Shown here: positions 21,955 through 34,308 of the stretch, piece after piece | Position numbering within the stretch: position 1 is the stretch's first letter | Layout of the letters: every line of letters starts with the position of its first letter | Assembly (NCBI GenBank): GCA_900073065.1 | Contig: FJOG01000020.1 | Span: forward strand, 835,770 to 899,769 | Reading direction: 5' to 3' | Length of the DNA: 64,000 nucleotides | Source: Phialocephala subalpina | Lineage: Eukaryota > Ascomycota > Leotiomycetes > Helotiales > Mollisiaceae | The notes under the pieces: model-generated | What the model saw: the letters and a program-made list of their open reading frames with translations, nothing else | What the model was told of the DNA's origin: nothing | Databases searched by the model: none | Made by a program: the position numbers and the translations under genes

Positions 21955-24425
21955 TCAGTTCCACTCATCCTCGCCCGCAACATCATAATCATAATTCCCT
22001 CCACCAATATGTTGTTCCTCACCCCCAGCCACTACCCCTCCCTCACCGCCCCCATTCGCAGGACTAGAAGCCATCGCATCTCCCTCGTCCATGTTCGTAT
22101 CTTCATCTACCTTGATCGTCGTAGCCGAGATTGATTGTTTAGGAGTTGGGGTTGAGGTGGTCTGTAGGGTGACGGGAGGAAGAGGGGTTTGAATCCAAGC
22201 CATGTCAACCTTGCCTACGGATGGAATCTCGCTGTTGGGAGTTTTCATGAAGGATTCGGCTGTGAAGCGGTCTTTGAATGTGATGACAGTGCGGTTTGGG
22301 GCGGTTTCGATTTCGGTGTATTCGCCGATGCCCTTCAATCAATTAGTTATGAATTTTGAAAGAAAGGGAGAGAAAAGGGGAGGGTGACTTACAAAGAGGT
22401 ATTCTCGGAGCGACTCATCCTTCTTGGCATCAGTGAAATCAACACCAGTCAAGCCGACCTTCTTAGTTCGATTATCGAGATTGAATGATCGACCAGAAGC
22501 TGAAAATGGTACACCACCACGACTTCGATATCCGCCACGGATGCCGGCGCGAGCTGGGAATGTGCCTCTACCGCGGTAGCCGCCACGGCCTCTTCCTCGT
22601 CCACGGAAGGATGCGTAGTCCCATGTATCTTCAGTGCTGGCGTTCGGATCGATACCCAGTGACTTTGCTTCAGCTTCCAACGCAGCCAATTGAGCCTTCA
22701 AAGCTTCGGTCTGCGATGATGACTTGGTTGCAGAAGGAGCTGCAGTGCCGTTCTCTGACTTGATAGGAGATGCAGACTTTCCGCTCTTGGCAGCTATTCT
22801 CTCCATCAATTTTCTCTTCTCCTCCGCTTGGCTCTTTAGTAGCTCCTCTTGTCGCTTCTCTAGTTCCTTCTTCGCGGCCTCCATCTCGGCTTTCTTCTTT
22901 AGCTTCTCTTCGTGCGTCTTTTGGGCCTCTGCTTGCTTCTTCGCGAACTCTTCGAGATCAATCTCTGGATCTTGCTTGACAGCAGGAGCAGGTGTGCCAG
23001 ATGTAGAATTCTCCTTCTTGACACTGACACCATTTGTACCAGTGGCTGCAGGGGGCTTCAGTAACGACTCTTGATCCACGAACCAGTAAACCTTGACGAA
23101 TCTGTTGTCGAAGATGACCTTAGGAGACTTGTATGCGGCGTTGGCACTGTTCCAATCATCGAACTTGACGATAGCCAGACGCTTGTATGGTCGCATCGAG
23201 ACATCAACAATGTTGCCAAACTCTGAGAAGTATCCTCGGACTGCCTCCTCGGTGAAGTTGTCTTCAGGGATTTGTTCAACAACGATTGTAGTGTTGTTCT
23301 TGTCGTAGTTGGGTGCGTTTGAGGAGAATTCTGATCTGCCACCACGGCCACCACCACGTCCAGAAGGAGCGTTGAAGTTGCCTCTCTGCCCACCACGGCC
23401 CCGACCCCTATCACCGCCTCGGAATCCATTGAAACCACCCCGATTGGTATTGGCTTCAAGAGTAGACATCAAGCTCGTAGTCGGATCATATTCATCGCTC
23501 TTCTGCTGCGTAGGAGGAACCCAAATAGAATGCTGACCATGCTCATACGGACAAGTATTCCCCCTTGCACAGAAACCCTTAACATCATAATCCCTGCATC
23601 TCTCCTTCTGAGGTGTGACTTGTCTCGGTGGTGTCGAATCACCCTGTGGTATTCCTTGCAAAACCGACATTGGAAGACCCATCGCCAACATAGCCGAAAG
23701 ACCTTCAAACCCTTCTCTTGGATCGAAGAATGGCATTCCAGGAGGCATGCCGACAGGAGGACTGGGCATAGGTGGCATGCCGGGGAATCCTGCTGGAGGC
23801 ATAGGCATGTTGGGGAAGTTCATGGGTGGTGGTGGTCGGTTTCCAAAACCTCCTCGTCCGGCGGTTGGATCGAAACCTCCTCCACCTCGACCCATACCCG
23901 GACCTCCACGTCTTGGCTGCTTGTAAGATCTTCCATTAGGATCGCCTCCTCCGTTGAAGCCTCGCTGAATATCTCCCTCGCCTCTATCATTGTACGAGCG
24001 CTTCCTTGAACCATTCATAGGACCTATTGGCGGCGCACTGTTTCCCAAACCTCCGTATGCAGGTGCTGAAGCTGAAGGACCAGAAGGTGGCGCAAAAGGG
24101 ATTGAAGGTCTGCGAGGTGGGGGAGGGGCACCTGGGAGGTAGGATTTGTAGTTGATTACATCGAAAACGTCTCGTACGAAAACCGTCGAATCCTCTTTCA
24201 GGAAATCGGGCATTTCGCGTTCGCAAAGGGCTCGAACGGTCACTACATCGCCATCATGTCGGAGAAGGGCAAGAACATAATCCGCAAGGACATCAGCATC
24301 TGCGTCCGATCTGAAAGAAAGTTAGCAGGCAGACGCTGTAGGAAGAAAGAGGTTCCGTACGTATTTTCCAGTCGCTTTACAATCCATTTTTTCAGGTGAG
24401 GCAAATCCTCGTCTGGGAACAGCAT
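21955..24425 (-). CDS. RBM26/RBM27-like RNA-binding protein (PWI-like, CCCH, RRM)
   Basis: Exons 24425-24361, 24310-22393 and 22332-21955 give 786 aa; introns are 50 and 60 nt with phases consistent. The N-terminal 75 residues (LPHLKKWIVKRLENT, then VLADYVLALLRHD) match the PWI-like fold of RBM26/27. A Pro/Gly-rich, RGG-containing segment follows, then a CCCH finger at about 259-280 (CRDYDVKGFCARGNTCPYEH), an RRM at about 360-431 (TIVVEQIP, and RLAIVKF as the RNP1-like strand), a Lys/Glu coiled coil at about 470-530, a further RGG cluster and an acidic C-terminus. Animal RBM26/27 and fission yeast Rmn1 work with nuclear exosome adaptors that remove polyadenylated nuclear RNAs; the same role is likely here by family. 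Confidence 0.88.
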
Positions 24426-24904
24426 CTTGGCTAGACACTTGATTCCGTATCTATCTTTGAAGGAGCTTATGGATGGATAATCAGCTGTTCATTTCTGTCG
24501 TGGAACAGTGTTTGCGTCCTTGATCTGTCTTCGTCGCGAATTGTTTGCTTGAATGAAGCAATTCACGCGAATTTCTAACCTACGATCGCTTGGTGAGCCG
24601 TGCACGATGACCCCTGAAGGCGTTTCTGCAGCCTCGTCTACCTCGTATCTCGTATCGATACCAGCATCAACAGATGTCAAAAGCCCTGATTACAGATGCT
24701 AGTCATAGGTCTTACATGGTTTGAACATCTGCCAAGTTGGTTTGAGCGCCTTTGTCAATGAATCACACACAGCATGTTGATGGTCTTCATCCCTCGAGAG
24801 GTTGACACGTAACGTGCTTAGATGAAGGAATGTATTGATAACTTGAATTCATAGGTGCTATCTATTGCTGTGCAAGTATGTATCAGAACAAGAACTTTTA
24901 CTAT
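24426..24904. other. Intergenic region (RBM26-like promoter)
   Basis: 480 nt between tandem minus-strand genes; nothing else recognised. Confidence 0.5.
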
Positions 24905-27623
24905 TCAAACTTTCGGCAAATCAACCTCCTTCCCAGGACTCGGCTCCACCAGCACTTCAACAACACCAGGTTCAAGCCCTTTCTGCTTGTCAGTCACCAC
25001 TTTCACGTTCTCATTATCGTTCAGTGTGACCTCATCTCCAGCCTCTCCTTCCTCCACTCTCTCTTCAGCAGAAATCGCTCCAGAAACTCTCGGCTTTCTA
25101 AACCAGAACCACCAAACCAACACAGACGTAACGATCAAGCTAAACAGAGCCAAGGCCATAAGACCCAACCCGATATCTCTCAGCTTCTGATGTTTTCGTC
25201 TCTCCTTATCCTTATCCGCTGCGGTAGGAGCCATAGTGATCTTCCCCGGCTGGACGATGCTCGTCGGATTAACTTCCTGCTGAAATTCGCTCGCAGGACT
25301 TGGAGGCACTTTTCCCGTCGTCCAATTCTTCGCCTCTGGACCAAGCGTGAAATCCATCGTCCCACCGTTGGCGAAGATATCGGTCCATGTAAGCCAGGAC
25401 TGAGTCCATTGCTTCCCGTTGACGAGCAGAGATTGTACGTAATATGAGGTATCAGAACCACCAGTTGTTGTTACAACGAGACTCTTGCCGCCGGCGAGGG
25501 AGATTGTGGTATTTGAAAACCACGGAGAACCGATTAGAAAGGTGGTCTGGCCAGCCATGGGGTAGAGACCAAACATATTCCATATCAACCATGACTCCAT
25601 GGCGCCGGCGTCACTGTCCCCCGGCAATCCTCCTGGGGTAGGTGAGTAATAACTCTTGGCGATATTTCGGCTCTGCTTGACACTCAAGTCCTGTCTTCCG
25701 ACAAAGTTGTATAGATAAGGAGTGGTGAAGCTAGGTTCATTCCCAGGATTGAAAATGGTGTTGTTGAATGCCGCTGAGCGACCTGATGTGTTAATCCCGG
25801 GCTTGAACGTCGTTTCGAGGCGGGAGACGAAGGTATCTGGTCCTCCGGATAGAGCAATGAGGGTATTCATGTCGTGATGGGCGTTGAAGCTGTATTCCCA
25901 TGGTAATGCTTCGTAGTATGCATCTCCCCAGTAACAGCCTCCGCAGGATAATGGATCCTGGGGCAAGAAGCCTTCCGTGGAGCGCGGGACGACAAAGCCC
26001 GTGTAATTTAGAGAGGTGGCATTGGGATTCCAGTGATTGCGCCAATTCCGGGATCGAGTCAGGTACTTCTTCGCATCTGCTGTTTGGCCAACGCCCGTGG
26101 CGACTTGGTACAATGAGAAGTCGTTGACCGAGTACTCAACTGCTCGAGTAACAGATCGCCCATATTTGGTAGTGACATATCCAAGCTGCAACCAATCCGG
26201 AAGAGCACCTCGACCTTCTTTCGTTGACGAAGATAGATCACGGGGATCGTTGTTATTCGGCGGTGCGACTTCAGCATTCTTGACCATGGCCTCGTATCCG
26301 GCCGTCCAATTGATTGCGCCCCGCACACCCTTCACATACGCATCAGCGAGTACATTGTCCGAATTGGAACCTCCTTGACTCGCTCCATTGAAGTTGGAGG
26401 ATCTGGCATCCGGCATGTAACCGTCGAAGCGAAAGATATCGATCAAGGATCTGATGTATTCTTCGTACATGCTCGGCTGGAAGATTTGAAAGAGGGAAAA
26501 TGTACATCTGAAGAGATCCCATGTCGTAAAGGTGTCATCGTAATATGGCTCAGATGACTTCCAAAGAGGATTCTCACCAGTCCGATTCGAGGGCAGCAGA
26601 TGCATGTGGTACATTGAGCTGTAAAGTAATTGCAGATTCCCAGTATTCGTTTCTGTGGTGATAACCTTTGATAGCACTTGATCGTTCCAGACTTGTTTGG
26701 TGTCTGCAACTATTGATGATAGCGCTGTCCCCGCGGGGATCTGGTCATTGACATTGCTGCAGGCCTGAGCAGTGGAGATGAACGAGATACCGACTCTTGA
26801 AGTAACCGTGGTCGAATTGAAGGTAAAGATTGCTCCTAGACGGGCGGTAGAGGCGATGCTCGAAGTGGTATTGAAACCAGCCAATATGCTTGTTGTACTG
26901 TTCTGGCTGCTAAACGTCTTGACTGAAGCAGCGGTGTCGAAATAACCACAAAAGTAGATCCTCCAGTCCGGAGCCCTGTTCCATCCATTGTTGTAGTCTC
27001 CATATCCTTCATAGTGATCTTCGGTCGTCAATATTCTTCCTCCGAGATAGTTTTGAGAAAGTCCCATCTTCCTGTAAGATGGCAAAACGTGAGAAATATC
27101 AACCACGACATTCGACTGAACGTCGGCAGGGAAAGTGTACTGGTAGAACCCTGCTCGAGGAGTTGCAGCAAGCTCGACACTGATGTTGGATCCCAGGAAG
27201 CTCTTGTAATACCCTACAGTTGCAGCATCTGGAGCAGCCCTTGAGTCATTCAGACCATCTAGAGGGTTGGCTATACTGCCTATGACTGGCATTTGAGATA
27301 CAACCCCATATTTTGGTGCCCCTCCGGTCCCAGTCTCATGCATCATCGAGAAGCCAGTAAAAACACCAGATGAGGTGTATCCTGAGTAGCTGTCTACTCC
27401 AGCAAAGACATCTGGTCCCAGTTTGACCATGCCAAAGGGTAAGGACACACCGGGAAAGGTGTTGCCCCCATTTTCACCTGCCTATGTCTAAGTCAACACA
27501 TTTGTCTTTGAACTTGAACGAGCAACGTACAGATGGTAGAACATATTTTGTAAGATCTGTTGCTGCATGTGTGGCTACCGTCAATGCTAGCAGTAGCAAA
27601 GGGCGGCTGAAAGAAAGACGCAT
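24905..27623 (-). CDS. GH92 alpha-1,2-mannosidase, secretory with C-terminal membrane anchor
   Basis: Exon 1 (27623-27531) encodes a signal peptide (PLLLLALTVATHAA) and LTKYVLPS; a 49-nt intron leads to exon 2 (27481-24905), total 889 aa. GH92 hallmarks: LPFGMVKLGPDV near the N-terminus, WDLFRC, the glycine-rich FRFDGYMPDARSSN and GGSNSDNVLADAYVKG blocks, GDSDAGAMESWLIWNMFGLYP and a TTFLIGSPWF segment. GH92 enzymes are calcium-dependent inverting exo-mannosidases acting on N-glycans or mannans. Unusually for the secreted form, residues near 780-805 (GLMALALFSLIVTSVLVWW) form a transmembrane helix followed by a basic then acidic cytosolic tail, so the catalytic domain is probably tethered at the cell surface or in a secretory compartment. 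Confidence 0.92.
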
Positions 27624-29500
27624 GATCCGCAAAGAATGAAATCTGTCGGTGTCCGCACTTCCATCGTCAGACCAAACCGCATTTGCTGATGCGTGAATAT
27701 GAAATCAAATGAGTGTATCGACTAGAACAATTGACTCTTCGTTCTAGGAAGGTTCGACCTGGACCTATCACGTGCTCCGAAATATTTGGGAAGAGGATTG
27801 AAATTCAATCTTATGTGAGAGTTAGGAAGTATTTGAGTGAATCGAGAAGACAATAACGTTTGTACAATAAGCCACAAGATGGTGCGAATGTGGGGTAGCT
27901 GAGACATAGTAAGCCTCCTGACTAGGAGGTCGATGCTCGTGTCAGCAGCTAAAGTTGGGCAAGGAATGTGGTTGATGAGCATGAGCTGCAGGCTGAAGAA
28001 GCGTTTCTCCAATAAGGGGTCTCGGGTAGCACATGGTAAGGAAACAAATGGAGGAGAATCTTTCTCCTATTTTGTTTCATGTGGTCGACATATGTTTAGC
28101 CAGTGACCCTGCAGCATATGGGCATGTGTCTAGAACGGTGCACAGAGCTTCGAGTTCGAGCCTGCAGTAGAGGGGAGAAAACATCTTCCTAGCATCTGCC
28201 GAACACTCGTTCTCAGGCTCATGTTCTCAGCCCCACATTTGCAAATAGCCGCAGCTGAAGTGGCGTGGGCTTCTGGAACGCTGACAGACATCGTCGGCTC
28301 GATCGTAGATGTTCGTGTTTGGGTTGAAGTGAAGCTCAGGATGCGGGAGAGAATTTAAGCCTCGCTAGGTTCAGGCTTGGCAGGGCTGAGCTTAAAAGTA
28401 CGGACGCATTTCTCCGGACCATCCCTTTCTCCAAATGTTTGGATCAATTTTAAACTTCAAGTCAAACATGGATTTTGAATGTTTATTCCCATCTCTCTGT
28501 TACTGGAAACTGCCTGGTCATATTTTCAAAATTATTCCGGCGCCTTTAGTGAGGGGTTCACGATAGTTTGCATCCAGAAGCAGCCACAACCCCTTTTGGG
28601 CCTGGAATCTTTCAGCACGCCATTTTTCTTCTTCAGCACAACACATCAAAATCCTAAGGTTTTCGGTATGCATCTCCTCTCGAATCGATGTTCCGAGGAC
28701 ATCCTCAAATGCTACTCAGCCGGAACCAGACAAGTGGAAGGAAGTCACTCGTACGGAGGAAGGCTATCACGTGATGAGTGCTCATGGTCTCGATCAGGAT
28801 GTTTGAAAGTCTTGCAGAATCCTATTGCGATGTCGAATTCAACATCATTCCAAGATCCTTCCAAAGTAAGCAATTATCACAATTCTCTACCATTAAACCC
28901 TTCATCACGTGGTGTGTCCACTCTCAAACCCAAAAATCTCGCACTTCCCGACGGAATCATCCCCTCTCAACTCAACTACTCGTCAAAAAATTCTGACGCG
29001 AACGCCACCACCCAGGTCTGCGAACCATTTCATCACAACCCTCACCTCAGATGAAGCTTCATAGTTCAGCTCAATTCAGTCGCATTCCAATATCATTGGC
29101 GGCAATTGGGTGCTCGTTCGGGCCAGCTCTTGCCGCCGAAGTGACTAGGGCCCAATCAAATCCGTGAGTGGCACTACACTCGAGAATTAAGGGCCAGCCA
29201 AGGATCCCCTCTTTCAATTTGAGCCTCTCACTGCTTTCCATACCCGCTGTCGAGAGACAAACTTCTCCTACCGATTGGTACTCCAGCATCGACAAGGTCG
29301 ACACGCGCCTGCGTGATGCAACCACTTCACACATTCACAGTGAGCGAATAGAAGCTCATGGCCAGTGTAGTATCGTTCCGTTCTTGCCATCACATTTCTC
29401 CAATGGCGAAATTTGTTCTAAAGCTTCTTCATCCTCCTCCCTCCCTCAAAGTTATTTCTGATTCTTGACGTGCGCATGTGTTGGGTGCGAAGTCGCGGCC
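27624..29500. other. Intergenic region, 1.9 kb
   Basis: Divergent promoter region between the GH92 gene (-) and the Pro/Ser-rich gene (+). A 191-codon frame at 28479-29054 (+) has no recognisable motif and I do not call it. CT-rich leader-like sequence lies near 29390-29460. Confidence 0.5.
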
Positions 29501-31381
29501 ATGAAGATATTGAGCGGGCTCGATGATGCTTACAAGGCTTTGGGGGAGACGATTCATTGCTGCGCACCGTTGTTGAAGGAGCAAGCGCCCAGGCGTGGTA
29601 AGCACTATCAAGCTTCTGCATGTAGCAACATGTCTTAACAATTATTAGGTATCGAGAAGCAGATGAGGATAGAGCATCATCAACCACGTCTTGTTCCCCC
29701 ACCGATCCCAGAGCCTCAAGAGCACGAGTCGAGAGGTCGGGAGTGGATTGAGAGAACCAAGAGTTTCGCATCCCGCGCATCAAGCCGCGGAAGCTTCTCT
29801 GTGAGAAGGAAACTCAACGCGTATAATGGACCACGAAATAGATCGCGCAATGGATCGCGCAGGCCGCGTATCGGTGCGCCGACGGAGTTTCGACATGTCG
29901 AGAACTCAGTTCCACGAAGAACAGAGCGGTTCAGGCCTTTAGAGTTGAGCATCTATATGCTTGATAATCAACTGTCACCAATATTGTCCCATTTCGGCGC
30001 CATCGACGATATGTCGTACCCAGATGAGGCAAAGACGTTGCCATATCCACCAGCTACGTTCGCGGATTCCAGGTCTGAGAGTGCAATGTCGTTCCGGATA
30101 CCCCGGAAACCAGTTCGCTCTAGCTCTGGCACATCTGGGACTTCGGAGTGGACGGCCCATTACAAACCACGACCAGAATCATTGAGCACGCAGGAGCTGT
30201 TGGCAGCGCTGGAGAATCAGCTTCCGAAACCGCCTCCTCCGGCGCGCCTCAGGTCGATGACAGAACCACCCGTATATCAACGAGTCAAATCGGCCTTGCA
30301 CGAGAAGTATGAGTTGGAACAACGGTTGAAAGATATCGAGGAGATCATTGAGGAAAGGAAGAGCATCTATCTGAACAGTCGGCCAACCAGTCGAGCGACA
30401 AGTCTCGCTCGACCAGAGAGTATCTATTCAGAGAACCTAGGTATGTTTCTCGATGTCAATATCTTGCTCTTTTCTAATTTTATAGAACCAATGCCACCTC
30501 CACCTGATGTGCGATCATTCACACCAGTCCCAATACTACCAATGGCACCCTCCTTTGCTGCCCGTGTTGCTCTTCCTGAAGCCGACCGACGCCCTAGGAC
30601 TGCCCCATCAAAGACCGTTCATATTCCTACCCGTCTCAAGTAAGCCAACGTCTTTCTTTCCCATAAATATTCAAGCAGGTTGGGACATTTGAAAGTCGGA
30701 TGACCGAGCCTGGCAATGAATATCTCCCTACGGCAAAATACAACTACTTTGTGAACATTCATAGCTAACCAAAGTAGGTCATTCACTGAAGCATCAGCAA
30801 CTTTCGCAACACCTTCACCATCCTCGACATCTTCGCAGCCTCCCTCTCGCGATCGTCTAGAACGTGCCCTGCCTCCACCACCACCTCTCCCACTCGTCCT
30901 CCAATCACCCCCTCCACCTCTCCGAAAGAAGAAATCCTTCTCTCGAGTCTCAAACTGGCTCTTCCCCTCCTCCTCAACCGAACACGCCCGCACCAGCTCC
31001 CTCGATTCCGTAACCAACACACCAAAGCCCTTGACTAGCCGAGAAGGTTTCTACCAATGCGTCGATATCCAACAATCCTCTCGACGAGTAAGCAACTCCA
31101 CCGTCAGCACTATCAGTACTCTGGAAAGCGAGTTAGATGAGCCGACTATCCCGACAACGTGGACTCCGGACTCGAGTCCTGGGCTTGGACAGAAGAGGGA
31201 ACAGAGCACAAATGTTGAGATTAGGGAGTTTTCGATGGAGGAAGAGAGGAATGAGAAGAGTCTTGAGCTGACGAGAGTGAGGACTTTTGGGGAGAAGGAG
31301 ATGGGTGCTGAGGAGAGGTGGAGGATGGAGCCGATGCCCGCGCATGTGCCGGGAAGGAATAGTGTTGGTGTTGCGTTTTAG
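29501..31381 (+). CDS. Pro/Ser/Arg-rich protein of unknown function
   Basis: Exons 29501-29597, 29649-30440, 30486-30639 and 30778-31381 give 548 aa; introns have GT-AG ends and two have clear branch sites. The 45-nt intron 30441-30485 is a multiple of three without stops, so it could also be retained. The sequence begins MKILSGLDDAYKALGE, then is low-complexity: Arg/Ser-rich basic stretches, PPPP runs, a short predicted coiled coil (YELEQRLKDIEEIIEERK, about residues 255-272) and a charged C-terminus with WRMEPMPAHVPGR. No catalytic motif, signal peptide or membrane helix is seen. It reads like a scaffold or regulatory protein with many phosphorylation-type sites. I do not recognise the family. 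Confidence 0.7.
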
Positions 31382-31989
31382 GATACCCTGTGTGGAGGTC
31401 TGCGCTGGCGTTTGTATAACTATATCTTTGGGTCGATTTGGACATAGGAAGCCTACGGTAATGGGTGGGGAGACTGGTGTCTAAGGGGAGGTTCGGTTGT
31501 GTTTAAAAAGGTGTGTTGGTCGTTGATAAAATACCCGGATTCTTGGGATAGCTTCAAGAGCGTCCTGAGCAAGATCTAAATCTCACCCAAGTCGCTCTTT
31601 TAGATTAGTATAGAAGGTTGAATAATAGTATAATTATTCAAATCGTTCAAGTTTTCATATTGGAAATATTGTCTACCAGAGCTCCGACAGGGGTAGTCCC
31701 CCTAAATTGAAGAATTATTTTCAAAACAACACCGATACTTATCCCAGTATATGTTTCTAATGCGTATTCGTCAAGAAACTGCGTTTGATAGATCGTAAGA
31801 CCTTTGTCTCTCCACCAGAAACTGGTGTTCAGACATTTTCACGTGATAGACATGATCCCTGAAAGCGCCACGCGATTCCTCGCGACATAACCCAGAAACC
31901 TGCCTTGGAATATACACAAACTTCAATTCACCACAAATACTTCGAAGTATACCTCCACACAATGAGCATATCACGGTAATCCATCCACC
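31382..31989. other. Intergenic region (PI4K promoter)
   Basis: 600 nt between two plus-strand genes; AT-rich centre near 31610-31650. No other feature. Confidence 0.5.
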
Positions 31990-34308
31990 ATGCCGAGGGA
32001 CCGACCTCCAACAACGGGCTACGCCCGCATAGCCCAAGCCGAAGACACCGACTCAGAAGACGACTCCCAGCTCGGAGCCAGCTATGCCTCCCTTCAACCC
32101 TCCTCCACACCAAGATTCGCATCCATCACTCAACCGCGCCCTCACGGTGGCATGTACACTGATGGCACGACCTCTCCTACCACCTCCCGCAGACCCCGAA
32201 ATCGCCGAAGAGTACGAAGCAATTCCTCGGGCGTGGACATCAAAGCTATAAACGCAAGATTGGAACGATGGGCAGATGAAATAGCGAGCAAGTTCAAGAT
32301 TAATAAGGTGAAGGGGAAGATGACCGGAGAGGAGAAGTTGGAGATTCATCATTCTGTTTTTCAGGCTCCGGATGGGGTGAGACCTGCTACTGCCGAGACG
32401 CTGGCTTCTGACATCGATCCGGGACGGATGTCGAAGCTAGAATTCGATGATGTGGTTGAGAGCGTACGAGTGGCTATTGAAAATGGGGTTCATCCGAAGA
32501 TGATTACACAAGGCAGTTCGGGCAGCTATTTTGCGAGGAATAGTGAGGGGAAGGTGGTGGGTGTTTTTAAACCGAAGGATGAGGAGCCGTATGCGGCGGG
32601 AAATCCGAAGTGGAATAAATGGATACATAGGAATTTGTTTCCGTGTTGCTTTGGAAGGGCGTGTTTAATTCCCAACCTCAGTTATGTTTCGGAGGCGGCG
32701 GCGTATACGTTGGATTGTAGGTTACGGACGAATCTGGTACCTTATACGGATATTGTTTATTTGTCTTCGAAGTCCTTTCACTACGATTTCTGGGACCGAC
32801 GGAACTTTTATCGAAAGAAGAAGCCTTTTCCTTCGAAACCAGGGAGCTTTCAGGTGTTTTTAAAGGGGTTCAAGGATGCTAATATCTTCCTTCGGGAGCA
32901 CCCATGGCCGGATCATGGAGGGGGATACAGGCCCTCAGATGCGCCGAAGAAGAAGAAAGGTTGGAAAGATACTTGCAGACCGAATGGGGCTCAATCAGAC
33001 GACGAGGACGATGCTGCTCAAGCTACGCCACCACGAGATACGCCAGAACGATTTGCGTGGACAGAAACATTACAACAATCGTTCCGAGAACAATTGGAGA
33101 AGTTAGTCATTCTGGACTACATTATGAGGAATACGGACAGAGGTTTGGACAATTGGATGATCAAGGTGGACTACGAAAATCAGGATGTCAGTATTGTTGC
33201 GCCTCCACCACAAATGGATGGAGGTCGAGATCAAGAGAACGAAGAACTCGCTCCACGATTAGTCAATCTCTCTGATGGCAGCATACCATTGAAGTCGGCG
33301 CCATACCGGTCACAGAAACCCATGGAAGCTAGGAGCAGATCAGTGACGCCTTCAAGGACTGGTGGACCTAATATGGTGATTGGAGCTATAGACAACAGTC
33401 TTTCGTGGCCATGGAAACATCCTGATGCCTGGCGAAGTTTCCCTTTCGGTTGGCTCTTTTTGCCAGTATCACTTATTGGTCAGCCGTTTTCTCAGGCAAC
33501 TCGCGACCACTTTTTGCCTCTTCTTACGTCGAAGCAATGGTGGAGTGAAACTCAATTGGAGCTCCGGAAAGTGTTTAGTCAGGATGCGGATTTCCAGGAG
33601 AGGATGTTCGCAAGACAAATTGCAGTCATGAAAGGACAAGCATGGAACGTGGTTGAGACACTCAAGCTAGCTGACCACGGGCCACTGGAGTTGACCAGAA
33701 GAGCAAGAGTATGTGTATGGGACGATTTGGTGGACATTCCGGTGGCTGTACCAATGCGAGTGCCATCCGCAGAGATGCGTCGACGAAACAACCCCGAATT
33801 CCAAAAGAACCTACCAGAGGCCGAAGAAATGGATATCAGTGCAGCCAACGCCTCCGCTCCTCCACCAGATCTTCTCGGTCTCGCAAGTCCATCAACAGAG
33901 CTACCAAGTCCAAATAGATTCGACCTTGTCAGTCCCCGTCACAGCGAAGAAAGTGGTCGACGACCTTCAGGAGCTTCCCTCGAGCACATCAATTCTAGTA
34001 ACCGCAAAGATTTCGGCAAGAACGGACAAGTGAAATTCTCGGAACGACCAGCGTACAACCACACTCGCAGTCGAATGTCCTACGACGGACCTTCGCGGAC
34101 ACCACCCTACGCTCCTCGTATCGAAAACCGCCGCTTCTCTTTCACGAACCGGAAAAATAGCAAAGTTCCAATGCTGTATGATGGAGATGATCTTGAGGGA
34201 GATCTGGGGTATGCTGCTGCTGAGGGTATGGAGGGGAATCAAAGGAAGGTAATTGTGGAGAGGTTGGAGACTGTGAAAAGTAAGAACCCGGTGTTTACTT
34301 GGTGTTAG
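31990..34308 (+). CDS. Type II phosphatidylinositol 4-kinase (Lsb6-like)
   Basis: Intronless, 772 aa. The N-terminal 120 residues are low complexity. The kinase core starts with the glycine-rich loop QGSSGSYFAR (174-183) and the ATP-site lysine in VGVFKPKDEEP (Lys195). A cysteine patch FPCCFGRAC (218-225) corresponds to the palmitoylated CCPCC-type motif that anchors type II enzymes to membranes. The catalytic loop is DYIMRNTDRGLDNW (376-389), and the metal-binding AIDNSLSWPWKHPD follows. LVPYTDIVYLSS and LKGFKDANIFL are further family blocks. It phosphorylates phosphatidylinositol to PI4P at Golgi, endosome, vacuole or plasma membranes. A Ser/Pro-rich C-terminal 170 residues extends beyond the kinase and may be regulatory. 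Confidence 0.93.
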   Translation: MPRDRPPTTGYARIAQAEDTDSEDDSQLGASYASLQPSSTPRFASITQPRPHGGMYTDGTTSPTTSRRPRNRRRVRSNSSGVDIKAINARLERWADEIASKFKINKVKGKMTGEEKLEIHHSVFQAPDGVRPATAETLASDIDPGRMSKLEFDDVVESVRVAIENGVHPKMITQGSSGSYFARNSEGKVVGVFKPKDEEPYAAGNPKWNKWIHRNLFPCCFGRACLIPNLSYVSEAAAYTLDCRLRTNLVPYTDIVYLSSKSFHYDFWDRRNFYRKKKPFPSKPGSFQVFLKGFKDANIFLREHPWPDHGGGYRPSDAPKKKKGWKDTCRPNGAQSDDEDDAAQATPPRDTPERFAWTETLQQSFREQLEKLVILDYIMRNTDRGLDNWMIKVDYENQDVSIVAPPPQMDGGRDQENEELAPRLVNLSDGSIPLKSAPYRSQKPMEARSRSVTPSRTGGPNMVIGAIDNSLSWPWKHPDAWRSFPFGWLFLPVSLIGQPFSQATRDHFLPLLTSKQWWSETQLELRKVFSQDADFQERMFARQIAVMKGQAWNVVETLKLADHGPLELTRRARVCVWDDLVDIPVAVPMRVPSAEMRRRNNPEFQKNLPEAEEMDISAANASAPPPDLLGLASPSTELPSPNRFDLVSPRHSEESGRRPSGASLEHINSSNRKDFGKNGQVKFSERPAYNHTRSRMSYDGPSRTPPYAPRIENRRFSFTNRKNSKVPMLYDGDDLEGDLGYAAAEGMEGNQRKVIVERLETVKSKNPVFTWC

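Noticed and set aside
28479..29054. 191-codon plus-strand frame
   Set aside because: No motif, no splice context, composition like non-coding DNA in a long promoter region.
17858..31381. Secondary-metabolite cluster around the Zn2Cys6 regulator
   Set aside because: No polyketide synthase, peptide synthetase or terpene synthase nearby; neighbours are housekeeping genes.
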